From Pigoraptor vietnamica (taxonomy: Eukaryota; Opisthokonta; Filasterea), in NCBI GenBank assembly GCA_943704525.1, contig CALSCQ010000817.1, forward strand, positions 1 to 42,756: DNA of 42,756 nucleotides, given 5' to 3'. The translations under genes and the position numbers were made by a program. The notes beneath the pieces are model-generated. The model was not told the origin of the DNA, searched no databases, and worked only from the letters and a program-made list of their open reading frames with translations. Positions 1 to 15,000 of the stretch are shown in pieces. Every line of letters begins with the position of its first letter. Position 1 is the first letter of the stretch.

Positions 1-23
1 ACACACACACACACACACACACA

Positions 24-108
<85 letters not shown>
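1..108. repeat. (AC)n microsatellite at left window edge
   Basis: Nearly pure AC dinucleotides with one interruption near position 23. On the minus strand it reads (TG)n and starts directly at the GT donor of the third exon of the oxidoreductase gene (exon end 109, donor at 108-107). It is therefore intronic and continues out of the window. Confidence 0.95.
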
Positions 109-110
<2 letters not shown>

Positions 111-1478
111 CCTTGCAGTGACGCCAACCCACCGCATCGGCTCCAGTTTCCCGATGACCGTGATCTTGTCATTCACGGGCGCATTCGTGCAGAAGACGAC
201 GTTGCGCGACGTCACAACAAAGCCGTCCGCGGTCGTGCGCCGTTCCGTTCCGTCGCCGTCGTACTCGCTCGCGTGCGTGTTGCAGAATATGCGGCACCCG
301 CGGCGCGTGGCGGCGGCGGCGAGGCCCATCATGTACTTATAGGGATGGAACATGCCTGCCGTGCCAAATGTAAATAAGCCCTTGTGTGCCGGCTAGCGCG
401 CGCAGACTAAACAGTGGTTGCATCCACGCGTGCCAATGCCCCTCAAGTATGCCACGACGCACACGCAGACACCAACAGAGACAACAAGCGGACGCGCGTG
501 TAAGCGTGCGCCGCACAGACATCCGACACTCGATCCCACAGCAGGCTTTGGGCCCACTCACCCTGGTTGGCGAAGCGCACGGCCGTTCCTGTCTGGTAGT
601 CTGCGACGGGCGCGTTGTCCCACAGCTCGGCGTCCCTATGGCCAGCACGTACGGCGGCCTTGTATTCGTCGCGAATTTTGGTGCCGTCGGGGTCGGTGAG
701 GGGATCGCGGAAGAGCCAGCCATCCAGGCGCTCAAACTGCGACCGCGAAAGGGCGGGCGCGCCGTAATGGGTGAGGAGGAGATCTGTAAGCAAACTGGCA
801 CACAACAGAGAACGAATTGTGTCACCGGCGCACAAGTGCAAGAAGACTTTTCACACACACACGTCTGACACACACAGCAGACAATCGCAGACGGGCAGAG
901 TGGAGTCGCACAAAGCAATACAAGCGCACACATACCTCGCAGTCAATGTGCTCGTCGCGGCAGATGCGCTCGATCTCCTCAATGGCCATCGTGTGACTGT
1001 CGTGAGCAAGGCGCGCAAACTCGGCGCCGAGCGTCTTCTCAATCTGCGCAAAGCCGTCGTCCTGGTACCGCATGAGATGCGCCGTCGTTCGCCCACTCTC
1101 GCCACTCCCGATGATGCCGTCTTCCAGCACAACCACGCTCACGCCTGCGCACACGAGCTCGTACGCGACAGAGAGGCCCGCCAGACCCCCACCAACGACG
1201 CACACGTCGCAGGACACGTTCTCGGCGAGGCGCGGGTACCGAGGGACGTCGGAGAGGACGGACATCCAGCAGCTTGTGTGGGCGCCGCTCGTCACATCGC
1301 CCGTCGGCCTGTGGTCGACGGACGTGTGCACACGGTCGCCGGCATCGATGTTGTCCATCGTGGGCGAAGATGTGCTGGGAATTGGCGAAATGGTTTGTTG
1401 GTGCCTTTGGGACAGCGGGGAGATCCAGCGCACGACTCGAACCTTGAGACCTGTTGACGAAGAGAGTGTTTGCGACAT
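109..1478 (-). CDS. FAD-dependent oxidoreductase, DAO/Rieske type (3' part missing)
   Basis: Exons, minus strand 5' to 3': 936-1478, 562-736, 109-355. The introns are GT..AG (donors GTATGT, GTGAGT, GTGTGT) and the phases agree. About 321 residues are visible before the gene runs off the left edge in a (TG)n intron. Residues 91-120 form the FAD-binding Rossmann strand with GGGLAG at 96-101 and an acidic end (VVVLED), followed by GSGESGRTTAHL. The second exon must start at 736, because only that acceptor gives HIDCE-FERLDGWLF; the nearer AG at 784-785 puts the conserved stretch out of frame. FHPYKYMMGLA and FCTNAPVND match the substrate-domain core of bacterial FAD oxidoreductases that often carry a C-terminal Rieske 2Fe-2S domain. 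That domain, if present, is outside the window. The substrate cannot be told. The first 85 or so residues are not conserved-looking; a transit peptide is possible. Confidence 0.85.
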
Positions 1479-2151
1479 GCGAAAAACACGTGGGAGATGC
1501 GAGGGGTGAGAAGGAAAGGGAGGGCGTGAACACTACTGCGAGAGACGCAAAGTTATGAGAAAGGCTTGAAGGAATCTTCGAGTGTTATATGCCGGCTGTT
1601 TATGTGACGAACAGTCCACAAACAGACACACGCCTCGGAAATGCCGAGGACACTCCCAGAGGAACATGTGTTTGCGCGTGCGTCACGCGGTGTGTGTGCG
1701 CGTGTGCTGTGTGAGGTGGCAGTGTTGCTTGCGTATGTTCTGTGCGGGGTGGGCTTGTGGCCATGCATAACATATGCCCATATATACGCGTGTGTATGCT
1801 ATACGGGCGTGCGACGCTGTGTGTCCAAGCCTCCTCCAACGGATCCTTCTATAGCTGGCGTGCGATGTAAGCTGCGTCACGCCATATCATCGCCACTGGA
1901 AATTTCCATCCCAGTGTCCAGATTGTCTAGACTGAACACTCTTGGCTCAAAAGTGTCGGCTCTCGTTCGTTACCCTGGTTAAATACAAGTACATTCCGCA
2001 GCACCCAATTCACACAACAGACGCCCACAGCGCGGTGCTTGGAAGACAGGAGGAGACAATAGCAAACGGCGGAACTTCAAAGCGCAAAAAGAGAAAGCCA
2101 AGACAAAACACGCAGCGCGCCACGCGACTATCACACGCACGGAGAAAGCTC
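1479..2151. other. Intergenic region between oxidoreductase start and DZIP1 end
   Basis: Both neighbours are on the minus strand, so this stretch holds the 3' UTR of the DZIP1-like gene and the promoter and 5' UTR of the oxidoreductase gene. I see GT/CA-rich low-complexity sequence at about 1660-1760 and a TATA-like stretch (catatatacg) near 1780, some 300 bases upstream of the oxidoreductase ATG. Its role is unproven. No convincing ORF or RNA gene is visible. Confidence 0.5.
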
Positions 2152-6857
<4,706 letters not shown>

Positions 6858-9049
6858 GACGACGTCGTCTCAGGCGGACCGATGGCGCAAGGCCAGCATT
6901 TCTGGCAAAAGTAGTAGGTCGCCGATGCAATAGGGACAATAACACCGCACTCGAGGGAGTCTTAAAGAGTGTGAGGGTTGAAGAAGCTGTTCAAATTCGA
7001 CGGAAGGGAAATAACGGCGGCTTTGAGAAAGATGGCGTTGCGTGTGTGCGTCAAACCGCCAACGGGCATCAACATTTGAATTTTTTTGGGATCGGCCGTA
7101 CTCGACCGTTCCCATTGATTTGAAAATTGGTCCACATTTTGCAAAAATGGGTGGTTAACTCAATATAAACTCTCGGCGGAGCGAATTTGAGAATTTTACC
7201 GCGCTTTTTCGTCAGTGTGGTGAGTTCCACGGCAAAGCACTCCACCCACTTTGAGTCTCTAATCGCAATACACTTCGCAGGTGCATTTCATGTAGTGTGG
7301 AAGAAAAAAGTATTGAAATCGAAATTGCAAGAGAGGAATAAAGAGTTAAGCAGAGAGCTACGTTTCGTCACTTGTTGATGGCGAGTATCACGTGACCGAG
7401 CGAAAGAAGTGCGTGTGTGCAGAAGTAAAGAGAAACTTTCGCAACACACAGAGCATGTTTTGCATTGTGTGGCCCATACTGTCATTTGATTAGAGAACTT
7501 TCAGTAAGGATCCACAGTCGTTGAAAAATTGGAAAGGTTGATGTATTTGCAGAAATGATACCGACAACAGTGTTCAGTTCGGTCACGCGAAAAGCAAATG
7601 GGAATCAAAGCGCGGCAGAAAAGAAGACGGAAAGGGAGGACTGGTAGCATGGCGTGACTTCTCATAGTTACGCGAGCTTTGAAGAGCGTCGCAGAAGCCC
7701 GCGACAAAGATGTTTACGACGAGATTCGTTTGCGAGAACTGAGCACTGATTTAAGCCGCTCACTTACGCCCAGTATGTGCTCGATGATTCGCGACACCGG
7801 GAACACAGGTACGTTGTGTGCATGCAACTGTGGGATGCATTTCACGAATTACGACTGATTTTGTGTTCCGTTTGGTTTGATTTGCCTTTTTTTCTGTTGG
7901 GTTGGCTGCGATGACGCCCCATCCTCAAATGACGCGCTGATTACGCAATCTCGTTTTGACAGGCCGTGACAAGTGGATGGGCCAACGCCCCGCCCAATTT
8001 CCTTTCATGGCAAGATCAAGAATTTGACACTTGGACACCGCCTCTCCGAGTAGCAACTCCCCAGGGTCTGGCCGTGAATTAATCTGAAACAACCCCCGAT
8101 TTTTGCCGACTTTTTCGTCCTAATTTTCAAATCGAGGGCTCCCAATTTGATAGGTGGGTGGCATGCTGCTCAGTATGGCTGGCTATGGGCCCGTTTTGTG
8201 TGTGTGGCCGCAATAACCGCCGTCTGCAGCCACACATGTGCGCGCCCACGGCCAGCCACATGGAGGGGTGGGGCAATAGCGCTCAGAGTCACGCTCCTCT
8301 CTCTCCTCTCTCCCTCTCTCTCGCGTGCTCTCATTCCATTCGCGCAACTGCCGGCTCGACCACAGGCTCGGCCAGACCAGCCCCAGTTTGCCATCCTCGC
8401 CCTTACTGCTGTGCGATTGTGAGTCTCTGTACTCTCGGGGTATGCATGCTCACTCCTGTGGCATGCTTGAAAGTGTAATGCATCTAATACGAATTGGTAT
8501 GATCCAATTTGCGGCTTTGCCGTTTACGCGTAGACAGGCTCGTGGGACCGGCACTTCTTGACGATTTGCCAGTGTCTCGTGTTTTACGGACAGGTGGGGG
8601 CGAGGGGCGCTCGAGTGCCGACTTGTGTGCAGACTGTGATGTAATGTGTGGGCCTTAGAGGCATCTCACGTCGTTTCGGGTTGGCGGGTGGCTAGTGACT
8701 GAGACGCGGTGGCTGGGAATGAGTGTATAACAACTGTAAGAGCCGCTGTCGTGCACGTTGAATGCGTACGCCGTTTTGATGTGGTTGAATGTCTGCCGGC
8801 AATATGCATTGCGCCCGTTCGTATGTGCATCGCGATCGGCTGCCAGAAGTGCTTATTCGTCGTGTGTTTCGTGCGCAGTGCCTGTCTCCGCTTTGGCCAT
8901 TCGCGTTCCTCTTTCGTTCGCGGGCGGCTTTATTCTCGCGCGCAGCGGCGTGTGGCCGCACGCGCCTATCGCGTGTCGACGCGTCTTTCTGTTTCGGCGT
9001 GTGCCTTCGTCGCGGTGGCCGGTCCATCGCCGCGGAGTTCGCGTCCAAC
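6858..9049. promoter_or_regulatory. Divergent intergenic region between DZIP1 and the laminin-like gene
   Basis: These 2.2 kb separate two genes transcribed away from each other and must hold both promoters. The part at about 6950-8140 is visibly richer in A/T than the coding DNA around it. The part near the laminin-like gene is GC-rich, with a CT-rich tract at about 8296-8330. The frame of the laminin-like first exon is open upstream to an ATG at 8789, but the signal peptide begins at 9050, so the upstream part is taken as 5' UTR. An AG at about 8877-8878 after a pyrimidine-poor stretch could end a 5' UTR intron; this is unproven. No other gene was recognised. Confidence 0.55.
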
Positions 9050-12000
9050 ATGAGGAGCGCGTTGGTACTCATCGCCCTTCTGGGCCTTCTCGCCGCCCAC
9101 GGCGCGAGCGCCCAGGATTACGTTCTGATTAAGCCCGAGCCCGGAGTGACGCTCGAGGGTGAGCTGTGGGAGGCGACGGTGCTCGTGGAGAACCCGTCGA
9201 CGTTTGTCGTGCAGCGGTCCTACAAGGACGTGGACGACTGGCAGACGCTGACCACCGTCGATCGCGAGGTGACGGTGACGGCCGACGCGAACAAAGTGAC
9301 CATCTCGCTGCTCGAGGCCCTTTCTCGGTGGTTTTCGTACCGCTTCCGCGTGGTGATCAAGCCGACGGAGGGCGGGGACGCCTTCCTCACCGAGTCGTTC
9401 TTCGTCGAGATCCCCCCGACGAACCAGGTCCTCCTCCAGCCGCCCCAGCGCAACCTCGGCGAGAGCAAGCACTTTGCGATCTACTGGCAGCCGCCGGGCA
9501 CTGACTATCCCGAGTTTGCGCGCACGGCCCTCCGCACGGTGGGCAAGGCGCAGAACGGCGCCCCCATCGGCTACTTTCTCGACATGGCCTCGGGCGGCAC
9601 CTCGGCCGTCCTGTCGCTCTCGATGTCGACGACCGTCAACTCTTTCTTCGAGATCATCAGCGAATACTGCGCGCTCACGTTCGCGCAGGGTCCCGTGACG
9701 TCGTCGGACGTGTCGACTGCGCGCTCCAAGCTCAGCGACGTCGTGACGCGCGCCATGCGCCTCCAGTACCCCGGCCAGGACTACAGCTTCGTCTTTGCGT
9801 CGGACACGCAGCCCGTGCGGTCCGCGGACAAGCTCAAGCCGTACACGTTCCTCTTCTACGTGCGCAGCTTCACGACGGGTGCGCCGGTGGAGAACAGCAA
9901 GGTGCGCGTGGCGCTCGGCCTGGCCCTCGCGGAGGGCGAGCTGCCCGGGTTCGATTCCGAGATCCTTACGCAGACGGGCGGCGTCCAGTCTCTCGACAAG
10001 CTGTCGGTGACGATGGCGGCCGTGAACCTCGGCGCCGTCACGTCGTTTGCGCTCCACAAGTATTCGACGCTCCGCTCGAACGCCAACTTCTTCATCCGCG
10101 CGAAGAGCGCCACTGAGCTCGAGACGAAGGTCAGCGAGTTTGGGGCCGACGACAACACGCACTTCAACCTTGTGCCGGGCGCTGTGGACCCCACGCAGCC
10201 CTCTCCGTTCGGGACGACCCTATACACCCTCCAGAGCACCAAGTACCCCGGTTCCTCGGTCGCGTACACGATTACGGGCTATTCGAACACGGGCGGCGCG
10301 ATCGTCTCGTTCGCTCTTGCTGCGGTCGGAAGCACGTTCTCGCTTGCGTCGAACGGCGCCTACTACCTCACGGACTCTATCTCGAACACGGATAGCTTCG
10401 TGTGGGCTGCGCAGCGGTGCGCCGAGTTCACGACCGAGTCGCTCCTCCCCCAGAACGTGCAGACGTGCCAGGCTGCGTCGAACAACCCGACGTACCGTCG
10501 CATGGAGGTCGACCTGAACGGCGTTTTCGGCGTCACGACCGTGTCGATTCAGATGCCCAACTACCCCTTCCCGTCGGACCTGTCCCTCGCGGGCGCGCTC
10601 CCCGCCGGCGCTTCGAACTCGACCAAGAGCCGCCTCGAGCTGTGGGCATCGGTTGATGGCAAGACGTACGTCGACTTCACGGACTCTGTCGACGATTCAG
10701 CCAAGCGGTGCTCGAACGGGGAGCCGTCGAAGGCGGGCTCTCCGTGCACTGTTGCCTTTGCCGTGCAGGACTACACGCGGTCGACGCTCGGCAAGTCGGG
10801 CAACTTCGGGTGGCGTTATTTCCGCATCGTGTTTGGCGGTATGGAGCGCCAGTCGGACCGTCTGCTCACGAGCGACCGTTACTACGCGGCGAGCGAGATC
10901 AAGTTCACGGGTTACTGCATCTGCAACGGCCACTCGAACAAGTGCGACTATGCCACGGGCAGGTGCCTCGAGGCTGATGGAGGGGGCATCACCAGCGACA
11001 TCAACCGCTGCCAGCACAAGACGGCCGGCGACCACTGCGAGGTGTGCGAGCCCAACACGTACCGCAACCCGACCAACGACGTCCCCACCACGATCTACAA
11101 CTGCGACGTCGCGGATCCCGACGGAGCGTGAGTGTCTTTGCGTGTTACGTGCATGCGTGTCTGCTGCGTTTATTTGTACTTACCGCCTGTCGCGGTCGAC
11201 CCGTTTTGCTCACTATGGATTTTGTTGACTGTGCGCAGTTGCGATGGCCCGGCCCTCTCCGAGATTACGCCTGTCGAAATCGAGTCGATGCAGTACCGCT
11301 ACGGCAGCCGCCGCGGCGAGGCCATCGTCAGCGTCGACGCGAGCAACGTGCGCTTCCAGTACGCCCTTGCGTTCCAGATCTTCTTCCCCGTCCTCGGCCC
11401 CTGCGTCGACTGCTTCTGCTACGGCCACTCGATCTTTGACCGCCGCGCGGACACGAGCAACCGCAACATCGCCGGCTGCGACGAGTTCACGTCGGTGTGC
11501 TCTTGCGACCCGTCGTCGAACGTGCACAACGGCGCCATGAACAAGTGCGAGCTCTGCAACGTCGGCTACTGCCGCGCATGCAATGCCACCAGCGACGAAA
11601 CGTGCCGCTTCGAGGTCTGCAAAGCGTGTGAGTGCAACCTCCACGCCGTGCAGCGCCTCCCCAACGGCAAGGACTTCTGCGCCGCCGACGGTTGCGGGTG
11701 CAACTGCCGCCCCGAGGACAACGTCGAGGGCGCTCAGTGCGAGAAGTGCAAGGGTGGCTACTGGAGCGTCTCGGGCGACGGCGTGAACGGCGTCACGTGC
11801 TCCAAGTGCCAGTGCAACGGCCACAAGCCTGCCGCCGTCGTCGGGACGGGCCAGGAGTGCGCTGTGCTCGGCGGCAACTGCGACATGGATGGCTCGAAGT
11901 GCATCGACAACACGGAGGGCCACAACTGCCAGTGCTGCAAGCCCGGCTTCTACCGCGATTCCGACGACCCGTGAGTGTCCTTTTACTTCCGCGCCATGTT

Positions 12001-15000
12001 GTTCAGTAACAGTGTGAAGTTGTGTGCCTGTCAACAACGCAATGCTCAATCCGTTGACGCAATTCGCGATTGTTTCGCCCAGGACTCTCCCCTGCAAGCC
12101 CTGCGCGTGCAACGGCCACGGCGACGCGACGCACCTCTGGGACTTCAAGAACGGCTGCGGTGTTCAGGCCGCCGAGTGCAACCCCATCGGCGGTGTCTGC
12201 GCTTGCCTCACGGCGCACAAGGTCCACGGCGACCACTGCGAGGCCTGCAACGTCGGCACGTGGAACGACGTCGGCGACTCGAAGGACGGCCGCTCGTGCA
12301 CGGACTGCTTCTGCTTCGGCCACAAGGGCGCCGGCAACGAGTGCGCCGTGAAGGGCGGCGACTGCAACTTCAAGTACGACGGCACGACGAAGGACCCGTG
12401 CCAGGGCAACACGGTCGGCCATAGCTGCGAGGTGTGCCGCCCCTCGTACAAGTACGTCGACCGCACGAAGAAGCTCAACGACGTCGGCACGAACTACCCC
12501 ACGGCGCCCGCCGACGACATCCGCTTCCAGAACTGCCAGCAGTGCAACTGCAACGGCCACTCGGCGGAGAACCCCGACGTCGGCTCCGGCATCTGCAACC
12601 CCGTGACGGGCATCTGCATCAACTGCGTCGACAACACGGTCAACGGCGAGGACGGCGAGTGCGAGCGCTGCGCCGCGAACTTCTTCCGCAATCTCCAGGG
12701 CCACTACGACGGCTCGAAGGACACGTGCGCGGCGTGCAGCCTCACCTCGGGGTCGTGCGCCACCGAGACGCTCGCGAGCCCCTGCCGCCCCTGCAGCGCG
12801 CAGTGCTTTGGTTCCAACAAGAAGTGCGACGAGTTCACCGGCCAGTGTCTGGACTGCGACAAGTCGAACGCACGCGGTTACCGCTGCGAGCGCTGCGTCC
12901 CCGGCTTCTACGGTGACCCGTGGGACGGCATTTCGTGCCAGAAGTGCCTTTGCTACCACAGCGAGCCCTCGCTCTGGACGGACATCCCCAACCGCAACAA
13001 CGTCCTCTCGGCGCCTCTGCGCTGCGACCTGGACACGACGAAGGAGAAGCGCGGGTGCGTGCTCGACCGCACGACCCTGACGCCCGCCGTCGTCGCCGCG
13101 ATCTCCGGCGCCGCGGCCAACGACGCCAACGTGTGGGTGGCCCAGCAGGCGGCGATCTCTTGCAACTGCCCCCTGGACCAGACGAACGGGACCTTCGGCG
13201 CGATTCTCGGAGGGACGATGTACACCGGCAGTCAGTGCAGTGCGTGCAACCCGCAGGGCTACTTTGGGCGCCCCACTGTGTGCAAGACGCCCAACGCCGC
13301 GGGTCAGCTTGTTCCCGGCGGTCCCAACGCATGCAGCGCGTTTTTCGAGTGCACGTCGTGCCTCTGCAACCGCAACATCGACACGTCGCTGGAGGTGAAC
13401 AACTGCGCCGACAACAACGACGCCCTCATCTGCAACAACTGCCTCGGGTCCACCACGGGCGATGTGAGTTATTGCTTGTGCGCGTGTGTGCGTGTGCCTG
13501 TGCATGTGTGCGCGTGACGTGGGCAACGTGCGACTAGCTCTCAACTTGTTCTAGAAATTGATGGCCACTCTTCTTCTGCGAGCAGCAATGCGAGCTGTGC
13601 AAGTTCGGTTACTACGGCAACGCGCGCCGCCAAGACGTCGTTGGCCGCCTTGGGCTCGGCTTCGTTCTGGACGCGCAGGACAACTCCCTCAAGTGCTTCA
13701 AGTGCGACTGCAACGGCCAATCAACGCAGCGCCTCGTCAACTTTGACGGGTCGGACCTCCCTGGCATCCCCGGCGACCACTGCGTGATGACGGGCGAGGG
13801 CAACATGGGCGACTTCGTCTGCGGTTGCCGCGAGGACCTCGGTTACACCGGTCCCAAGTGCCGCCAGTGCATGCGCGGGTACGTCCTCAAGAAGGGCTTC
13901 AACCAGAACAACGAGCCCGACCCGGCGTACGACTACTGCGAGCCTTGCCCCGACTGCGTGCGTAGCGCGTACCTCGACGGCATCATCCCTCTCGAGCGCA
14001 CCTTCGCCGAGATGAAGAGCGACATTGCCTCCCTCAACATGACGGTGGCGTCGTTCGGCACGGTCGACCAGCCCCTCATGGATCTCGCGCAGCAGCTGCA
14101 GCAGACGTTCGCCGAGCTCTCGGAGCGCCTCGACTCGATCGAGGCCGGCGGTTCGTGCCGTCCCAACCCGTGCCTCAACGGCGGCGCGTGCGCGGTCGAT
14201 GCCACGGGCCTCACTGTGTGCAAGTGCAAGGGCATCGCGAAGGGACTCCGTTGCGAGGACACCGTCGACCAATGTGAGTGTGCGGCTATTGGTTGGGCGC
14301 TGTCTTGTTACGTTTCACGTGCTTTCGCTTACGCCATTGCGTCACAAAACGCACAGGCGCTCCGAACCCGTGCAACAACGGCGGCAACTGCACCGACCTT
14401 GCGAACGGCTACCACTGCAGCTGCCCCAAGTACTTCAGCGGCGTCAACTGCGAGTTCTCCACACCTTGCTCGTGAGTGTCTGTTGCATGTCTATACGCCT
14501 TCTTCCAGCGTCTCGCGGCAACACACTTACCCACTTCTCCCTCAGGCCCAACCCGTGCAACGGCGACACGTGCGCTCTGCTCGACAACCAGGTTGTGTGC
14601 ATCTGCTCTGGCATCAACAAGGGCCCTCGCTGCGAGGATAAGATTGACCAGTGTAAGTACTCCCTCACTAATACCCAACGTCGTGCGCGCGCGTGTGTTC
14701 AGTTTGCGTTTGTGCTCACGTCGTTATATTGTGCCACAGGCGCCACGAACCCGTGCCAGAACGGCGGCACGTGCACCGACGCCTTCAATGCCTTTACGTG
14801 CTCTTGCCGTATCGGTTGGGGCGGGCCCACGTGCACCCAGCGCATGCTGTGCGAGCCCAACCCGTGCAAGAACCAGGGCATCTGCGACGTCGTCGACGGC
14901 GCGCCCGTCTGCACTTGCGCGGGCGCCGCCAAGGGAGAGACTTGCGAGGAGTCCTTCAACCAATGTGAGTCCTTGTCATTGACACACCAGTGCGGTTGAT

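Noticed and set aside
1-108. Telomere-like end repeat
   Set aside because: AC dinucleotides are not a telomere repeat, the same sequence occurs in many introns here, and the coding frame of a gene leads straight into it.
6980-7010. tRNA-like B box (GTTCAAATTC)
   Set aside because: No matching A box, anticodon arm or acceptor stem was found around it.
8789-9049. Upstream in-frame ATG extension of the laminin-like protein
   Set aside because: The extension would bury the signal peptide at 9050 behind about 87 Arg/Cys-rich residues.
12003-13544. Open minus-strand frame of 513 codons, and a similar one at 8966-10162
   Set aside because: Both are complements of strongly supported coding exons of the laminin-like gene and show no domain.
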